Source of the DNA: Halocaridina rubra
Lineage: Eukaryota; Arthropoda; Malacostraca; Decapoda; Atyidae
Reading direction: 5' to 3'
NCBI GenBank assembly: GCA_037179515.1
Contig: JAXCGZ010016991.1
Location: 114,501-178,500, forward strand
DNA: 64,000 nt
A model generated the notes under the pieces. The model saw only the letters and a program-made list of their open reading frames with translations. It ran no database searches and was not told where the DNA came from. Both the position numbers and the translations under genes were made by a program. Positions 1 through 29,999 of the stretch are shown here, one piece after another (positions within the stretch are counted from its first letter, which is position 1; each line of letters opens with the position of its first letter).

Positions 1-223
1 GAGTGTTATTATTACTACTTTATTATTAACATTATTGTTAAAATTTTTATTACAGCATTATTATTTTCTAGGAAAGCTACATTTAATTTACCTGTATGTA
101 ATACCCTCTTACTTATTACTTCATTTACATGTCGACTTACAAGTTATTCTTAATTATAGAAGAATAACCATTGTACAAAAATGGAAATAAATGTTTGTTT
201 GCTAGGTGAACGGCAGAAACCTC

Positions 224-400
224 CAAATTCTCTGTTGGGTTTTAATATACCTCTGCATTACTTTCATGATGTCTATTTCAAAAATTCTCCTTAGATCTTA
301 TCATTGTTATTATTATTATTATTATTGGCGACAATAATTTTCCTTTGATGATGATTGTGGAGATTATTCTTATTATTATTATTACGAATTTGTCATTAAA
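224..400. repeat. Interspersed repeat with an (ATT)n tract, copy 1
   Basis: The stretch from TCTGTTGGGTTTTAATATAC through a (TTA)n tract to the words ACAATAATTTTCCTTTGATG recurs at 10565-10720 with only scattered differences. The two copies flank the METTL16 exons. Family unknown; it may be the 3' end of a LINE, given the trinucleotide tract. Confidence 0.6.
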
Positions 401-576
401 ATGATTAACCGTCAACAAACCATTATTTTTGCAATAAATAATGTAGTTTTGGTTGAATGAACAAGAGTTAATTTCTTTCTTCTCTACTTTGATGGCAAAT
501 GGATGCATCCTTTTAAAGTTCCATCAGGAAAGGAAGAGAGTGAGTGAATTTAATACGGAAGGAAGTTTATTATTAG

Positions 577-578
<2 letters not shown>

Positions 579-619
<41 letters not shown>
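579..619. repeat. (TC)n microsatellite
   Basis: About 41 bases of perfect TC repeat directly abut the first tRNA-derived SINE. Confidence 0.95.
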
Positions 620-621
<2 letters not shown>

Positions 622-814
622 TGGCTAGTACAGTGGTAACGCGCTGGCTTCGCATTCACGAGGTCGAAAGATCGGTTCCCGTCCAAGACCGAGAGTTTAA
701 GCTGTTTACTGGCAGGAACTGCTGTGGTTGGACACCACAGTGGGGGGTTGGGGCTTGCCCTGGCTGACGAATACCCATTGTATTGAAATGGAAATAAAGT
801 TTGTTTGTTTTTTT

Positions 815-815
<1 letters not shown>
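620..815 (+). mobile_element. tRNA-derived SINE (family A), copy 1
   Basis: A tRNA-like head reads GCTGGCTAGTACAGTGGTAA, then GCGCTGGCTTCGCATTCACG, then a degenerate B-box region (AAGATCGGTTCCC). A body of about 100 bases and the tail AATGGAAATAAAGTTTGTTT follow. The same unit recurs at 852-1039 and 49631-49806 in the same orientation, which supports a dispersed SINE. The copy is wedged between (TC)n tracts. Confidence 0.8.

Positions 816-851
<36 letters not shown>
816..851. repeat. (TC)n(TG)n compound microsatellite
   Basis: A TC run followed by a TG run separates the two tandem family A SINE copies. Confidence 0.9.
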
Positions 852-852
<1 letters not shown>

Positions 853-1037
853 CTGGCTAGAACAGTGGTAACGCGCTGGCTTCGCATTCACGAGGTCGAA
901 AGATCGGTCCCCTTCCAAGACCGAGAGTTTAAACTGTGTACTGGCAGGAACTGCTGTGGTTGGGCACCACAGTGGGGGGTTGGGGCTTGCTCCGGCTGAC
1001 GAATACCCATTGTATTGTAATGGAAATAAAGGTTTAT

Positions 1038-1039
<2 letters not shown>
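852..1039 (+). mobile_element. tRNA-derived SINE (family A), copy 2
   Basis: This is nearly identical to copy 1 over the tRNA-like head, body and AATGGAAATAAAG tail. It lies in direct orientation about 230 bases downstream, again preceded and followed by dinucleotide tracts. The arrangement suggests a local tandem duplication of a microsatellite-plus-SINE block rather than two independent insertions. Confidence 0.8.

Positions 1040-1114
<75 letters not shown>
1040..1114. repeat. (TC)n microsatellite
   Basis: About 74 bases of perfect TC repeat follow the tail of SINE copy 2. Confidence 0.95.
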
Positions 1115-1117
<3 letters not shown>

Positions 1118-1797
1118 TTCCAAAGTCAGCTATGTGGCTTCCTTTATACATTAACTTGCTTCTTTTATTTTTTTTATATCTTCCTTTGTTCATCTCTGTA
1201 TGTTTGTCTTTCTATCTATCTAGCTGTCTTAGTTTATTATATAGTATCCTTTGCTTAGTTAGTACTCTATTATCTCTTTATACAAAAATGAAACAAACTT
1301 TTTTTTAAGTGTACTTCTCTAATTTTCTATATAATAATAATAATAATTATAATAATGTCTACTTATAAGTCACTTTTAATCTTAGAAGAATAACCATTGT
1401 AGAAAAATGGAAATACATGTTTGTTTGTTTGCCTCTGTATCAGCTGATGCTTATTCAGGCACAATATCTTACTCATAAAATAAAATATTTATTTACTCAC
1501 TCTATTTGGGGTTTATCTAATTTTCAAGATTTTTATTAATATTCCTTGGTTCTAAACATTATTCCATCTATCGACCATGCTGCTCGAAATCATAACGTAA
1601 ATAAAGTCAGCTGAGAGAAAAAGAAAACGTATACAATTCATTCAAAGAAAACGTATATTGTACTGTACATGGGAAACTTAAATGAAATATATATATATAT
1701 ATTCTCTACATGCTATTTCCCTGACGATATTATATCGAAAGTTCGTTTTAAGTTTGTTCGTAGTGCTTTTTTTCAATCTTCATAATATCATGTTCAT

Positions 1798-1983
1798 ATA
1801 AATTTATGCTTGAGCGCTGTTATTAATAAAGTAAAGGGTGGTTTGTTAACAGTGCAGGGAGGGTTTATACAGTAAAAGTAAAAATAAATGTTAAATACCT
1901 ATAATAAATATGGTGCCCCTACTTTGCGATTTTTCACCTATCGCAGCCGGTTCCGAACCCTCGCGATAAATGAGGGAGCACTG
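1798..1983. mobile_element. Solo end of a pogo/Tigger-type DNA transposon
   Basis: This matches, in reverse complement, the left end of the 3.1-kb Tigger at 37632. Both share the word for a spliced-looking subterminal repeat (TTAACAGTGCAGGGAGGGTT), the phrase CACCTATCGCAGCCGGTTCC and a terminal GAGCACTG followed by the TA target dinucleotide. No transposase is present. It is a truncated end or a short non-autonomous derivative. Confidence 0.7.
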
Positions 1984-2184
1984 TATATATAAAATTGAAG
2001 TGAAACCATGATGTTAAGAATGTGTTTCTACCCTTAAAAAAGTGTTGAACATCGGTGAAACATACATTGTGGCTATTCTCTCGCTCCTGGAAGTATTACA
2101 TTGACTGCGCTACAACAGCAGATGAAAATCTGCATTTATACTTCTACCAGCACTCATAGGCATTTTCCCCTTAGTTCTTATATT

Positions 2185-2260
2185 AGAAGTTTCCACTCCC
2201 AGGTAGGCTTTTCAGCCTTTCACTGGGACCAATCCGACAGTAGATCCTACTGTTGCAATT
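2185..2260 (-). mobile_element. SINE fragment (family D), partial copy
   Basis: Read on the minus strand, the words GGCTGAAAAGCCTACCTGG and GGAAACTT match the 3' part of the tRNA-headed elements at 47783-47945 and 16745-16925. Only the 3' half is recognisable. Confidence 0.5.
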
Positions 2261-2641
2261 GCGATTTGAATTTTTTTTACTATTCACTTACTGTTATCCA
2301 TGAAGAACATTCTTTAGTAATAATGCTTTAATGAAGAAGTGACCAGCATATTTTTCGTGGATAACCGATACTTAAAAATCCACATTCAACTGTTTTAGAT
2401 TGATAGAATGAAAGGTGAGTGCTTGAGTAAGTCAAATTTTTACGGCTCTTGGTGGTAGTGATAGACATTTTTGTGATATATACTTCTACACCCAGTACTT
2501 CTGCTTCTGCAATTGTAATGTAGATCTTTATATAAGTGAAATAATTCATATTATCAGTATGATCAGTTCTTATCATGCTTTTCTCTTGTAACTTGCATCC
2601 CCTAGACTTTCTATAGCCCTCTTTTTAATGTTTCTCAACAG

Positions 2642-9977
<7,336 letters not shown>

Positions 9978-10036
9978 CTTTTTCCAGGTAATTCTGGTTT
10001 CAATGTTCATATAGTTTTGTGACTTACTGCTATTAA

Positions 10037-10042
10037 AATAAA
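10037..10042 (+). promoter_or_regulatory. Candidate METTL16 polyadenylation signal
   Basis: AATAAA lies 60 bases after the METTL16 stop, overlapping an ATTAAA at 10032-10037. A very short 3' UTR is implied if this is used. Position alone supports the call. Confidence 0.5.
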
Positions 10043-10320
10043 TTTTATACTTATCACTCACTGTTGATGTAATAATAGGTGATTATGCAAAATATTCCAT
10101 TGGACGGACATATCGAACCCTACATTATTTATTGAATAAAAAATATATATTTATGGTTGTGAAAAATTACCAACCCAACATGGGGAGGAACTACTTGGTC
10201 TCTCGGAAGCAAATTATATTTCTCTATGAACATACAGGATATTTCTCCAGCTAGGACACATGGAAAGGATTGTGCAGGGGGAGTATCTTGCCCCTCTCTA
10301 GTTTTGTTTTTAATCAGGTA

Positions 10321-10396
10321 CAGTGAACCCTTGCTATATCGCGGTTCACCTATCGCGAATTCAGTGCATAGCGGATTTTATTTGGCGAGCAAAAGA
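10321..10396. mobile_element. Solo Tigger end fragment
   Basis: CAGTGAACCCTTGCTATATC followed by GCGGTTCACCTATCGCGAA is the reverse complement of the right end of the Tigger at 40708-40766. It begins right after a TA dinucleotide. A family B element follows at once. Confidence 0.65.
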
Positions 10397-10399
10397 TAA

Positions 10400-10560
10400 C
10401 TATATTTTTTTTTTAATGATTGTGACACCAGGACGGGCCAAAAAATAAAATAAAACAGCCTTTACCGGGCCTGGGCACGAAGAATACATAAAGAGAAACA
10501 GAGATGGAGAGTGTAATGACCTGTCAGATGTGAGGGGATTATAAAAGATGTGTAATGAAT
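10400..10560 (-). mobile_element. SINE-like element (family B)
   Basis: It starts after a T run with GATTGTGACACCAGGACGGG, then CGGGCCTGGGCACGAAGAAT and AGAGAAACAGAGATGGAGAG, ending near GATGTGTAATGAATATCC. These match the other family B copies. Confidence 0.7.
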
Positions 10561-10564
10561 ATCC

Positions 10565-10720
10565 AATTCTCTGCTGGGTTTTAATATACATCTGAATTAT
10601 TTTCATGATGTCTATTCCAAAAATTCTCCTTAAATCTTATCATTATTATTATTATTGGCAACAATAATTTTCCTTTGATGATTGTGATTATTATTATTAT
10701 CGTAATTAAGGAGCTCATTA
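10565..10720. repeat. Interspersed repeat with an (ATT)n tract, copy 2
   Basis: Second copy of the block at 224-400, including TTTTCATGATGTCTATTCCA and the ACAATAATTTTCCTTTGATG word. Confidence 0.6.
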
Positions 10721-14442
<3,722 letters not shown>

Positions 14443-14600
14443 ATGGGTCAGGTACTTTTTGGTGTTGCCCTTTTGGCTCTAAACTGCTTTAGCATTGACC
14501 TTTTGACACTAACCTAACCTAGCCAAAACAGCCAAGTGCCTAAAAAGCAACGGAAAACCAGTTTAGTTCCAAAAGAGTGGTGCCAAATAGTCCCATGCCA
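14443..14600 (-). mobile_element. GGTGC-type MITE, copy 1
   Basis: One end reads GGGTCAGGTACTTTTTGGTG and the other CCAAATAGTCCCATGCC. This is the reverse orientation of the longer copy at 21453-21656, and a third copy lies at 50396-50520. The interior repeats words like TTTTGGCACTAAGC in both orientations. No coding capacity. Confidence 0.6.
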
Positions 14601-16167
14601 GACTTAACGACTTAACAATCCATTGCTGTTGGCAGCGTTAGAGAAAATAAGTATTTGAGAACAAAAGCATATAGTTTTAATCTAGATGCCTTGCACTTAA
14701 TCATAAAAAACAGATCTTTATATAAAAGTCCTAGATGTATATTTGGAAAGTTAAAATAAATGATAAACCAATTACACATAAAGACTAACAAAATTTCTTT
14801 GTGAATTTCAAAACAAATACGAATTTCGATAACCCACGACTTAAATTAATATTGAACCAGAATGTTATCACAGGTAAATTTAAGACGGTAATTACTATAC
14901 GTTATAAATTTATCATAGTAAAGGAATTTTACTTAATTATCAAAGCACACTACAAAGGTTCTAAATTGTAAATGAATGACTCCTAACCTGGTTATTGTTG
15001 TAGAAGAAAGCACTATTAAGCGTAAATTTCATAGTGTGCAAAGTGAAAATGTGGCAAATATATGCAAAAAATACTGTTTACAGCCAGCATCATTCTTACA
15101 TAAACATTGTATTCCAAGAACTTTAGTCTCAATGAACAATGACTGATATATATCACAATAATAGTGAAAACAACCAGTATATATAATACAGTGATTTCTA
15201 TAGTATTTTCTACATTTTTTCTTTTCAACACTAAGCATGCGAAAAAAGTTCAGTACAACAAATTTCTATACAAGAGAACATGTTCACTGTTTGAAGAATG
15301 TGCAAGAGCTACATTTTATAATAAAACAATAAGTACATGAAATCAACTTTTCTTTTTCTCATTCAATTCAGACAAATCCTCAACTGAAGAAGGGTTGACT
15401 ACCTATAATTCTCAGGACCTACCTTTCGAAGTTTACTTTGAGATAGGTTACCAAATAATTTAAATAAATATTCTCATATTTAATGCAATATAATTCTGGT
15501 ATTTTCCTGTCCCCTGAAGAGGTTATTTAAGAAGAAAACAAAAGAGAGGGAGATAAATGCCTTTGAAGAAAAACACGAATAATACTCAACAGAAACAGAG
15601 ATATTTCTAAAAACAGAGCAAAATGCCTAGTCAACAATACTTTTTAAGACTGCATTAACACCCACAAGTCCAACAATAATTCCTCAGTAAACATAAAGTG
15701 TACAAAAGAATATAAATAAAGGGTCTCCTAAAATTTTTATATTCATTGCCCCTAAGCAGTATTTCCTACTACTTTAAATTTCAATGTCTGGATACTAATC
15801 AATATATATTACTACATTTAAGTTTTGTGGGTAGCAATGTAGACGCCTTAAAAGAAAACACCTCTCCAAACCTCACAAGAATTTTAAATCAAGTGCTTGA
15901 TAAACAAGGGAAATGATAAAATGGTTAATACCCAGTAGTAGTTACATAAATTAATATAATTTGTAACAGCTAGTTTTCACGAGCTAGGACTACGTATATG
16001 CATGGTACTGCTGTATATAATAATGGTTATATGATAACAGAGACTGATACCTATGCTTCCACTTATTTTGACACAGGCTTTCACACAATAACACTGAACT
16101 CATTCAAGATACAGAATTTTGATAAATACGTTACAGCAGTCAAATCTGCACGCATAATAGTTTTTAA

Positions 16168-16460
16168 AAGTGTTTTTCCAACCTTTCTAGACTTGAGGCA
16201 CCCTTGAGGTACCCTTGTAGAGGTGATTGGAATCTTGAGGTACTCTTGATAGCAATAGAATTGTCTTTTTTTAAATGAAGGTGAAATATATCAGATTAAT
16301 AATGCATGACAGCTTCACTGCTTTCATCATTGACAGCCAACACCACCAATCTCTAATCTAAACATCCACACAGTAACCTTTCAAGTCCAAAGTACTTTAG
16401 TAATTCCAAATTCTGTGGCACTCCTAGCCCATATTGCTGCACCTCAATCGGGAATCACTG
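16168..16460. mobile_element. Candidate hAT-like non-autonomous element
   Basis: The left edge AGTGTTTTTCCAACC and the right edge, read in reverse (CAGTGATTCCCGATTG), resemble hAT termini. The words GAGGCACCCTTGAGG and GGAGTGCCAC fit hAT-derived repeats of animals. I could not find a convincing 8-bp target duplication. Confidence 0.35.
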
Positions 16461-16744
16461 CTCTAGAAAACACTTATATATATCACATATTACATGGTAT
16501 ATAGCCTTGAATTTCATGTCATAGTGTAGCTACTATAAGAAAGGAGAGGATATCCACCTCAATTACAGAAATTGTTCAATTAAATACATACTAAAGTGCT
16601 TAAGCAAAGATTTGTTACAATATGTGGAATTAAAATTTATTAAATAATAGGACGATGGTAAAATTATGTCAATAACTCTATCTGGTGTGGAAGTAAAGTG
16701 AAAGTTAGGTTAGGTTAAGTTTGGTTATGTGAGATCACAGGATA

Positions 16745-16925
16745 TGTATAAAAGATGACTCCCTTCATCCCACGCATGAGTTTTCTTTGAAATAATGGTT
16801 TCAAAAATGTTCCATTCCCAGGTAGGATTTTCAGTTGGTACGTGGGATGACTCCAACATTTGCTCCTTGAGAGAGTGAGGCTGGGGAATTAAATATGGAT
16901 GCCACATTCCTATTGTCCCACGGGG
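16745..16925 (-). mobile_element. SINE (family D), copy
   Basis: On the minus strand it reads GGGACAATAGGAATGTGGCA, then TTAATTCCCC, and ends CCTACCTGGGAATGGAAC. These words are shared in order with 47783-47945. The tRNA-like head is not clear in this copy. Confidence 0.5.
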
Positions 16926-17394
16926 GTATTTGAAATAATAATAAAAATGACAACTTTTTAAGTAGTTTATCTTATAAAATACACTATAATGTTAATTTTC
17001 TTTGCTACAGTGGTTGGTTTGCATCTGGAAGACTGGTAAGTCGAAAAATTTATTTATTAATTATTTACTTATTGGTCTCCGATGCACCTGGGAATGACTT
17101 AAAACAGGGACCCCCTATGTATGTGTGTATGTATATACACTCAGTTCGCTTTTTACGTGTTTTTAAAATACGCAAAATATGAATAACGCCCCCAAAAAAT
17201 AATAGTAAAAAAAATGCAAAATACGCGGATAACACCCGCCCAAAAATTTCGAAGAAAAAAAATTTCATTTTAGTAAATAATCGACTGCCTAGGAGGCACT
17301 TTTGCATGTACTTCAGTGTTTCTTTACCCAGCATATTGCGTGGATATATTGCTTGTTCTAACTGTGTTTTGTGTTAAGGTTTGTATATTGTCAG

Positions 17395-17850
17395 GGAAAA
17401 AGCGTGCAAGAGCGCATCAGCTGATACGGAGACGGCAAAACGTTTGCAGATAGAGGTTTGTTCTCCCACATCCTCCTCCTCTTCTACCGCTTATTGCGAT
17501 CGGATATTATGAAGAGAATGGAAAAAATGCTAAGTACGTGGATGAACATTAAGGACAAACAGCAAACAAACTTGTCACGTAATATCGTCACAGAAAAAGC
17601 GTGCGAGAGCGCATCAGCTGATACGGAGGCAGCAAAAGGTTTGCAGATAGAGGTTCGTTCTCCCGCATCCTCCTCTTCTACCGCTTAATGCGATCGGATA
17701 TTATGGAGACAATGGAAAAAATGCTAAGTACGTGGATGAGCATTAAGAACAAACTTGGCATACATCGTAAGGGAAAAAGCGTGCGAGAAAAAACATTTGC
17801 AGATAGAGGTTCGTTCTCCTGCATCCTCCTCCTCTTCTACCAATTAAGTT
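17395..17850 (+). pseudogene. Tandemly repeated fragment of a Tigger transposase (second HTH region)
   Basis: Two full units and one partial unit of about 190 bases repeat in tandem. Each carries AAAGCGTGCGAGAGCGCATC, TTGCAGATAGAGGTTCGTTC, CGCTTAATGCGATCGGATAT and GAAAAAATGCTAAGTACGTG. The readable peptide MEKMLSTWMNIKDKQQ resembles the CENP-B-type second helix-turn-helix of Tigger transposases. Nothing else of a transposase is present in the block. It lies 40 bases left of the Tigger derivative at 17887 and may be part of the same composite element. Confidence 0.55.
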
Positions 17851-17886
17851 ACGTGCTTACCGCCACCATGCACGTCCCAGTGTATA

Positions 17887-19074
17887 CAGTGTTACCCCGG
17901 TTATTCGCGTTTCTTGGTTCGCTTTCTCACTGTATCGCGGTTTTTTGGGGGATAAATTATCATTTTATTTCATGGGTATATGCAAAAATATTAAAAAAAA
18001 AAATTCTCAGTATTTTCATTTTCTTTATTGAAAAAACATATTTCATTATCTAATTGATAAAAAAAAATTATTTCCCAGCCTACGAATAATAAAACAGTAA
18101 AAAATAGTAAAAAACATAAATGTAGATAGATAGATACGTTTATTGACCACCTCTTTTGAAAAGTACAGTATAATCTTTACAAAAGGAATATTTGGTCCAA
18201 ATTACAATAGATTTTGTACAATCATCAAATAAGTAGATGAATTTTAAATTAATATACATTGTACTAATAACTGAATGATATACGTACGTACAGTATAACT
18301 GACAGTATTGCATCATACGAAATAGTGTTCGATAGCGTATAATGTATTGGGGTCGCAACTACGTGAGCTAGCATATATATTTATATTTCCCGTAGTTTCA
18401 TGATTTTATTGATAAAAAAAGCGTATTTCTTAGCCTAAGAATAATATAACAGTAAAAAATAGTAAAAAAACATAAATACTAACAGTATTGCAACATGTAA
18501 AATACGATACCGCTATCAGCGTTTCGGACAAAGGCTTCCACCATCTTCCATTGTCTAGCCTCACTCGTGTGCGCCATTCACGTTGTGCTTATTATTATTA
18601 ATATGTTTTGCTTGTGAATTTTTTACTTGCATATTTTAACCTTTGCAATGCCTCCCAAGCATCCTTCATCTTCTAAGGCTTCTTGTAGTGAGCCTAAGCG
18701 GCAAAGGAAAATGTTAACCATTGTAGATAAAGTGAAACTCTTAGATATGTTGAAAGAAGGAAAAAAGTTTGTGGATGTCGGCAGCTATTTTACGTAAACG
18801 TAAAAATTATTGTAAAATATGGAACCTATGTATGTCAAGTCATCATCACCTCTTTCACGGTAAGTTTTCCTGTCACTTTCATAAAAAAATTACGTTGCTT
18901 GCTGTTATTTATAATGTAAAGGGTGTTTTTTTAACAGTACAGGAAGGGTTTATACAGTGTAAACGTAAAAATACATTAAAATATCTATATACATATAGGC
19001 TGATCCTACTCCGCGGATTTCCTGGTTCGCGCGGGTGCCGGAACCGAACTACCGCGATAAGGGAGGTAACACTG
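17887..19074 (+). mobile_element. Internally deleted Tigger transposon (1.19 kb)
   Basis: Both ends are visible: CAGTGTTACCCCGG on the left and, in reverse complement, CAGTGTTACCTCCCTTATCG on the right, each flanked by TA. Inside, 18649-18797 encodes the transposase N-terminus (MPPKHPSSSKASCSEPKRQR, then MLTIVDKVKLLDMLKEG) and stops right after the first HTH begins, so the element is non-autonomous. Subterminal repeats are shared with the larger copy at 37632-40766. It lies downstream of Hairless, with the transposase fragment on the opposite strand to that gene. Confidence 0.8.
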
Positions 19075-19367
19075 TATATGCCTGATGCCCACCGCATAAT
19101 AGAGGATGTTAAGTTGCTTGCTGTAGAGTAAATCTGAATATCTTTTCAATAACAATAGCTACATGTCTGTCTGCATTGTTATGTACTGTACTTGGAAAAT
19201 ATGTTTTACTTATCTTATATCTTTGCCATAGTGTGTCTATGCATGGTTGTGAAACGTATCTATGCCCATTATCATTGTTTCTTATGGAAAATGACTCGTT
19301 ACATTACGCGATTTTTACATTACACGTCACTTCTGAGAACCTATCTTTGCATCATTCCAAGAACTGG

Positions 19368-19370
<3 letters not shown>

Positions 19371-19439
<69 letters not shown>
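19371..19439. repeat. (TA)n microsatellite
   Basis: About 68 bases of TA repeat. Confidence 0.95.
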
Positions 19440-19442
<3 letters not shown>

Positions 19443-19977
19443 TTCCTTCCAAATAAATCAAAAGTTTTGGGATAAATGAAATAGGGTATAGGAGACACTC
19501 TATCTTACATGGGACTATGGTCATTGTAAATAGACAGAGGACAACTGTCAACAGAAACAGATGTAAAACAGAAGTACTAGACATTCACACTGAAATATAA
19601 AATTAGTGGAGACTATATATAAGATAAAGTAACCATTAAAAGTAAATAAAAGAGAGAGCACCATAAACAAGCTCTTAATTTGGAGAAGCTATGGTAATAG
19701 CAAGCAATTTATATAAATACTATACACCAATGCCAAACTAGGAAATATCTAAAAGTCCCATAATTAGTGTATGCGTGTATAAAAAAAAAAACATACACCA
19801 ACTAATATTTACATTATTCCTACAAAGAATGTGGCAAAGTTAAAATGCTTTATAAACAAAAGAGAATCATTATATTATTCTCGAAATTCTTCAGTATAAG
19901 CATTCACCGAGTTTTTCAGTTTCTTAAAATCACGGTATTTAATAGTAATTTCTTTCTAAATCTTGTAAATACATACA

Positions 19978-20282
19978 GACGCTCTCCTATTTACGAACAA
20001 CCAAGTTCCTAACATTTGCAGATACGAACAACAACCTACCCATTATCTACCCAAGTATTACTGTATTTATTACTGTCTGTATAATTAAATTATTATAATT
20101 GTATTAAAATTCATTAATATATGTTTTCTGTAGTAGTTAACGGTCTTTAGCCTAATTACTGTACAATACTGAAATTCAATGTACTGTACAGTACATTTTT
20201 TTTACGTCAACACAACTTACGAACAATTCTACTTACGAGCGGGTTTCTAGAACCCAACTTATTCATAAGTAGGAGAGTGTTT
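19978..20282. mobile_element. MITE with terminal inverted repeats, pogo-like
   Basis: The left edge CAGACGCTCTCCTATTTACG and the right edge, reversed (CAAACACTCTCCTACTTATG), form an imperfect terminal inverted repeat. A second inverted pair (CAACTTACGAACAATTC against TACGAACAACCAAG) lies inside. No coding capacity. The family is inferred from terminal style. Confidence 0.5.
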
Positions 20283-21452
20283 GTTTTTACAACAAAAACC
20301 TCAAGAAGAATGTGCGCAATATTATTTTCTTGCATACGATGATTTTGTATTCTTTCAAAATACAGTATACGTAATATTTTATAATACAACACCACAGTAA
20401 AAAATTTTATTTCCTACTTTGAACCATTATACAGAATTTACCAGAATAGGAATGCAAAATATCTGAGAAAATATGAAAACTATGGCAGATTTTAGTACAA
20501 ATAAGCTGCAACACAGTGTTGCAGCGAAGTGTTTATATGTGCAGTATTAAATACTATGAAAAGTGATGAAGAAATAAGAAGTATTAATAAGTCCATTCAT
20601 ATCCTGAGGTAGTCTTGATGTCTATAGTAATATACATTTCGAATACTGTTATTAAACTTAAATTTGATAACATCGAAGTAACAGTCATCAATAGGTACAT
20701 CACAATGTTCTGTGATGTCATTAAAATCCTATCATCTTGCCACAAATTAATTGACAATTAATTATGACAATGAATGCAAAATTTTCTCACATCTTCATAC
20801 ACTATTTACCACTACCAACAGTTCTGAAAATATCTTTCAATTGTAATGCATGTAATGAATAAATTACTGGTGTATTTCTACCTGAGCAAGGTAGATAATC
20901 TCTATCAACATCACTATTTTATCAAATACAAAAACATTTACATAAGCTTTTAAAGTACAAATCGGAATAAATTTAAAAGTTCTTGTCTGGCTAAAGATGC
21001 ACAAGAATTCTTGTTCTCATATAGTTAAGATCAAGGTACCTGTTTCATATATACCATAAAATATATGTACAGTATATAAAAAAAAAAAAAAGGAAACTAA
21101 CAATTTAGTAAGTATTATGAACATGGTGTATATGATTAAAAAAAATAAATAAAAGCAAGTTTATGATTAAAAAAAATAAATAAAAGCAAGTTTATCATTT
21201 GCAAATGAATACATAAACCAGTTTATGAATAAATAGGATGTAAGTGCCTTACAAAACCTAACTGATGTTTTATGAAGACTTATCTAAGCATTCTCTAATT
21301 TTATGCTGAACATCATATTAATTAAGTATTAACCTTGACTTGACAATGTTATCCAAAAATATACATTCTGCACAATTTTAGAAGCCACTTTCAAGGGAGT
21401 TCCTTGTTAAGAAGATATAAGTAATAAACGCTTTCGGACATAAAGTTTTACA
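20283..21452. other. Non-coding DNA downstream of Hairless
   Basis: AT-rich DNA without recognised genes. The only structure noted is a 32-base perfect tandem duplication at about 21131-21195 (unit TATGATTAAAAAAAATAAAT and so on). It is probably part of the Hairless 3' UTR or flank. Confidence 0.45.
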
Positions 21453-21656
21453 GCATGGGACTATTTGGTGCTGCACTATTGGTACTGAAACTCTTTTGGC
21501 ACTAAGCTGTTTTAGCTACATTAGGTTGGGTTAGCTTAACTTAGCTCCAAAAGGGTAGTGCCAAAATGGCAGTGCCATAACAGCTTAGCATCAAAAGGGC
21601 ATTGCCAAAACAGTTTCGTGCCACAAGAGCAGCACCAAAAAAAGTACCCGACCCAA
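21453..21656 (+). mobile_element. GGTGC-type MITE, copy 2 (longest)
   Basis: It runs from GCATGGGACTATTTGGTGCT to AGCACCAAAAAAAGTACCCG. The interior alternates GGCACTAAGCTGTTTTAGC and its relatives with inverted forms such as TTAGCATCAAAAGGGC. The ends share TTTGGTGCTGC in inverted orientation, which suggests a short terminal inverted repeat. Confidence 0.65.
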
Positions 21657-21919
21657 ACTTATGGTAGTACTTTTAGGAGTCTGTGCTTAGCAAATTTTAT
21701 ACTTTGTACTTTACACTGCTTGTTACAATGTACATAAATTTATGGACAAAGATTAGAGAAAGAGATAACTAGACAACCGCCACAGCCGTTTTGGAAAAAA
21801 GAAAGTCCGCGAACATACTTCTCGAGAGAAATAAGAGAGCCGCCCATCAGTGATTCTTTCGCAGGCTATCACATTGATACACAACTTTGGTCCTTCAAAT
21901 GCTATTTATCTATCCATTC

Positions 21920-29999
<8,080 letters not shown>

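Larger units (their letters stand above)
1..2641. other. Repeat-rich region left of the first recognised METTL16 exon, probably intron
   Basis: I see no coding exon here. Since the first recognisable METTL16 exon (2642) begins in mid-protein after a good acceptor, this stretch is most simply part of a METTL16 intron. It holds two tRNA-derived SINEs embedded in (TC)n tracts, two solo SINE-like tails (about 145-205 and 1375-1432, sharing the words ACCATTGTA and AAATGGAAATA), a Tigger end (1798-1983) and a SINE fragment (2185-2260). Reading frames here made of Ser-Leu or Arg-Glu repeats are microsatellite artefacts. Confidence 0.6.

Noticed and set aside
453..1258. Ser-Leu and Arg-Glu repeat reading frames
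   Set aside because: They come from (TC)n/(GA)n microsatellites and SINE sequence.
16700..16720. Interstitial telomere: TTAGG-like words here and AACCT words at 54070-54095
   Set aside because: Only two or three units are present, too short to call an arthropod telomere repeat array.
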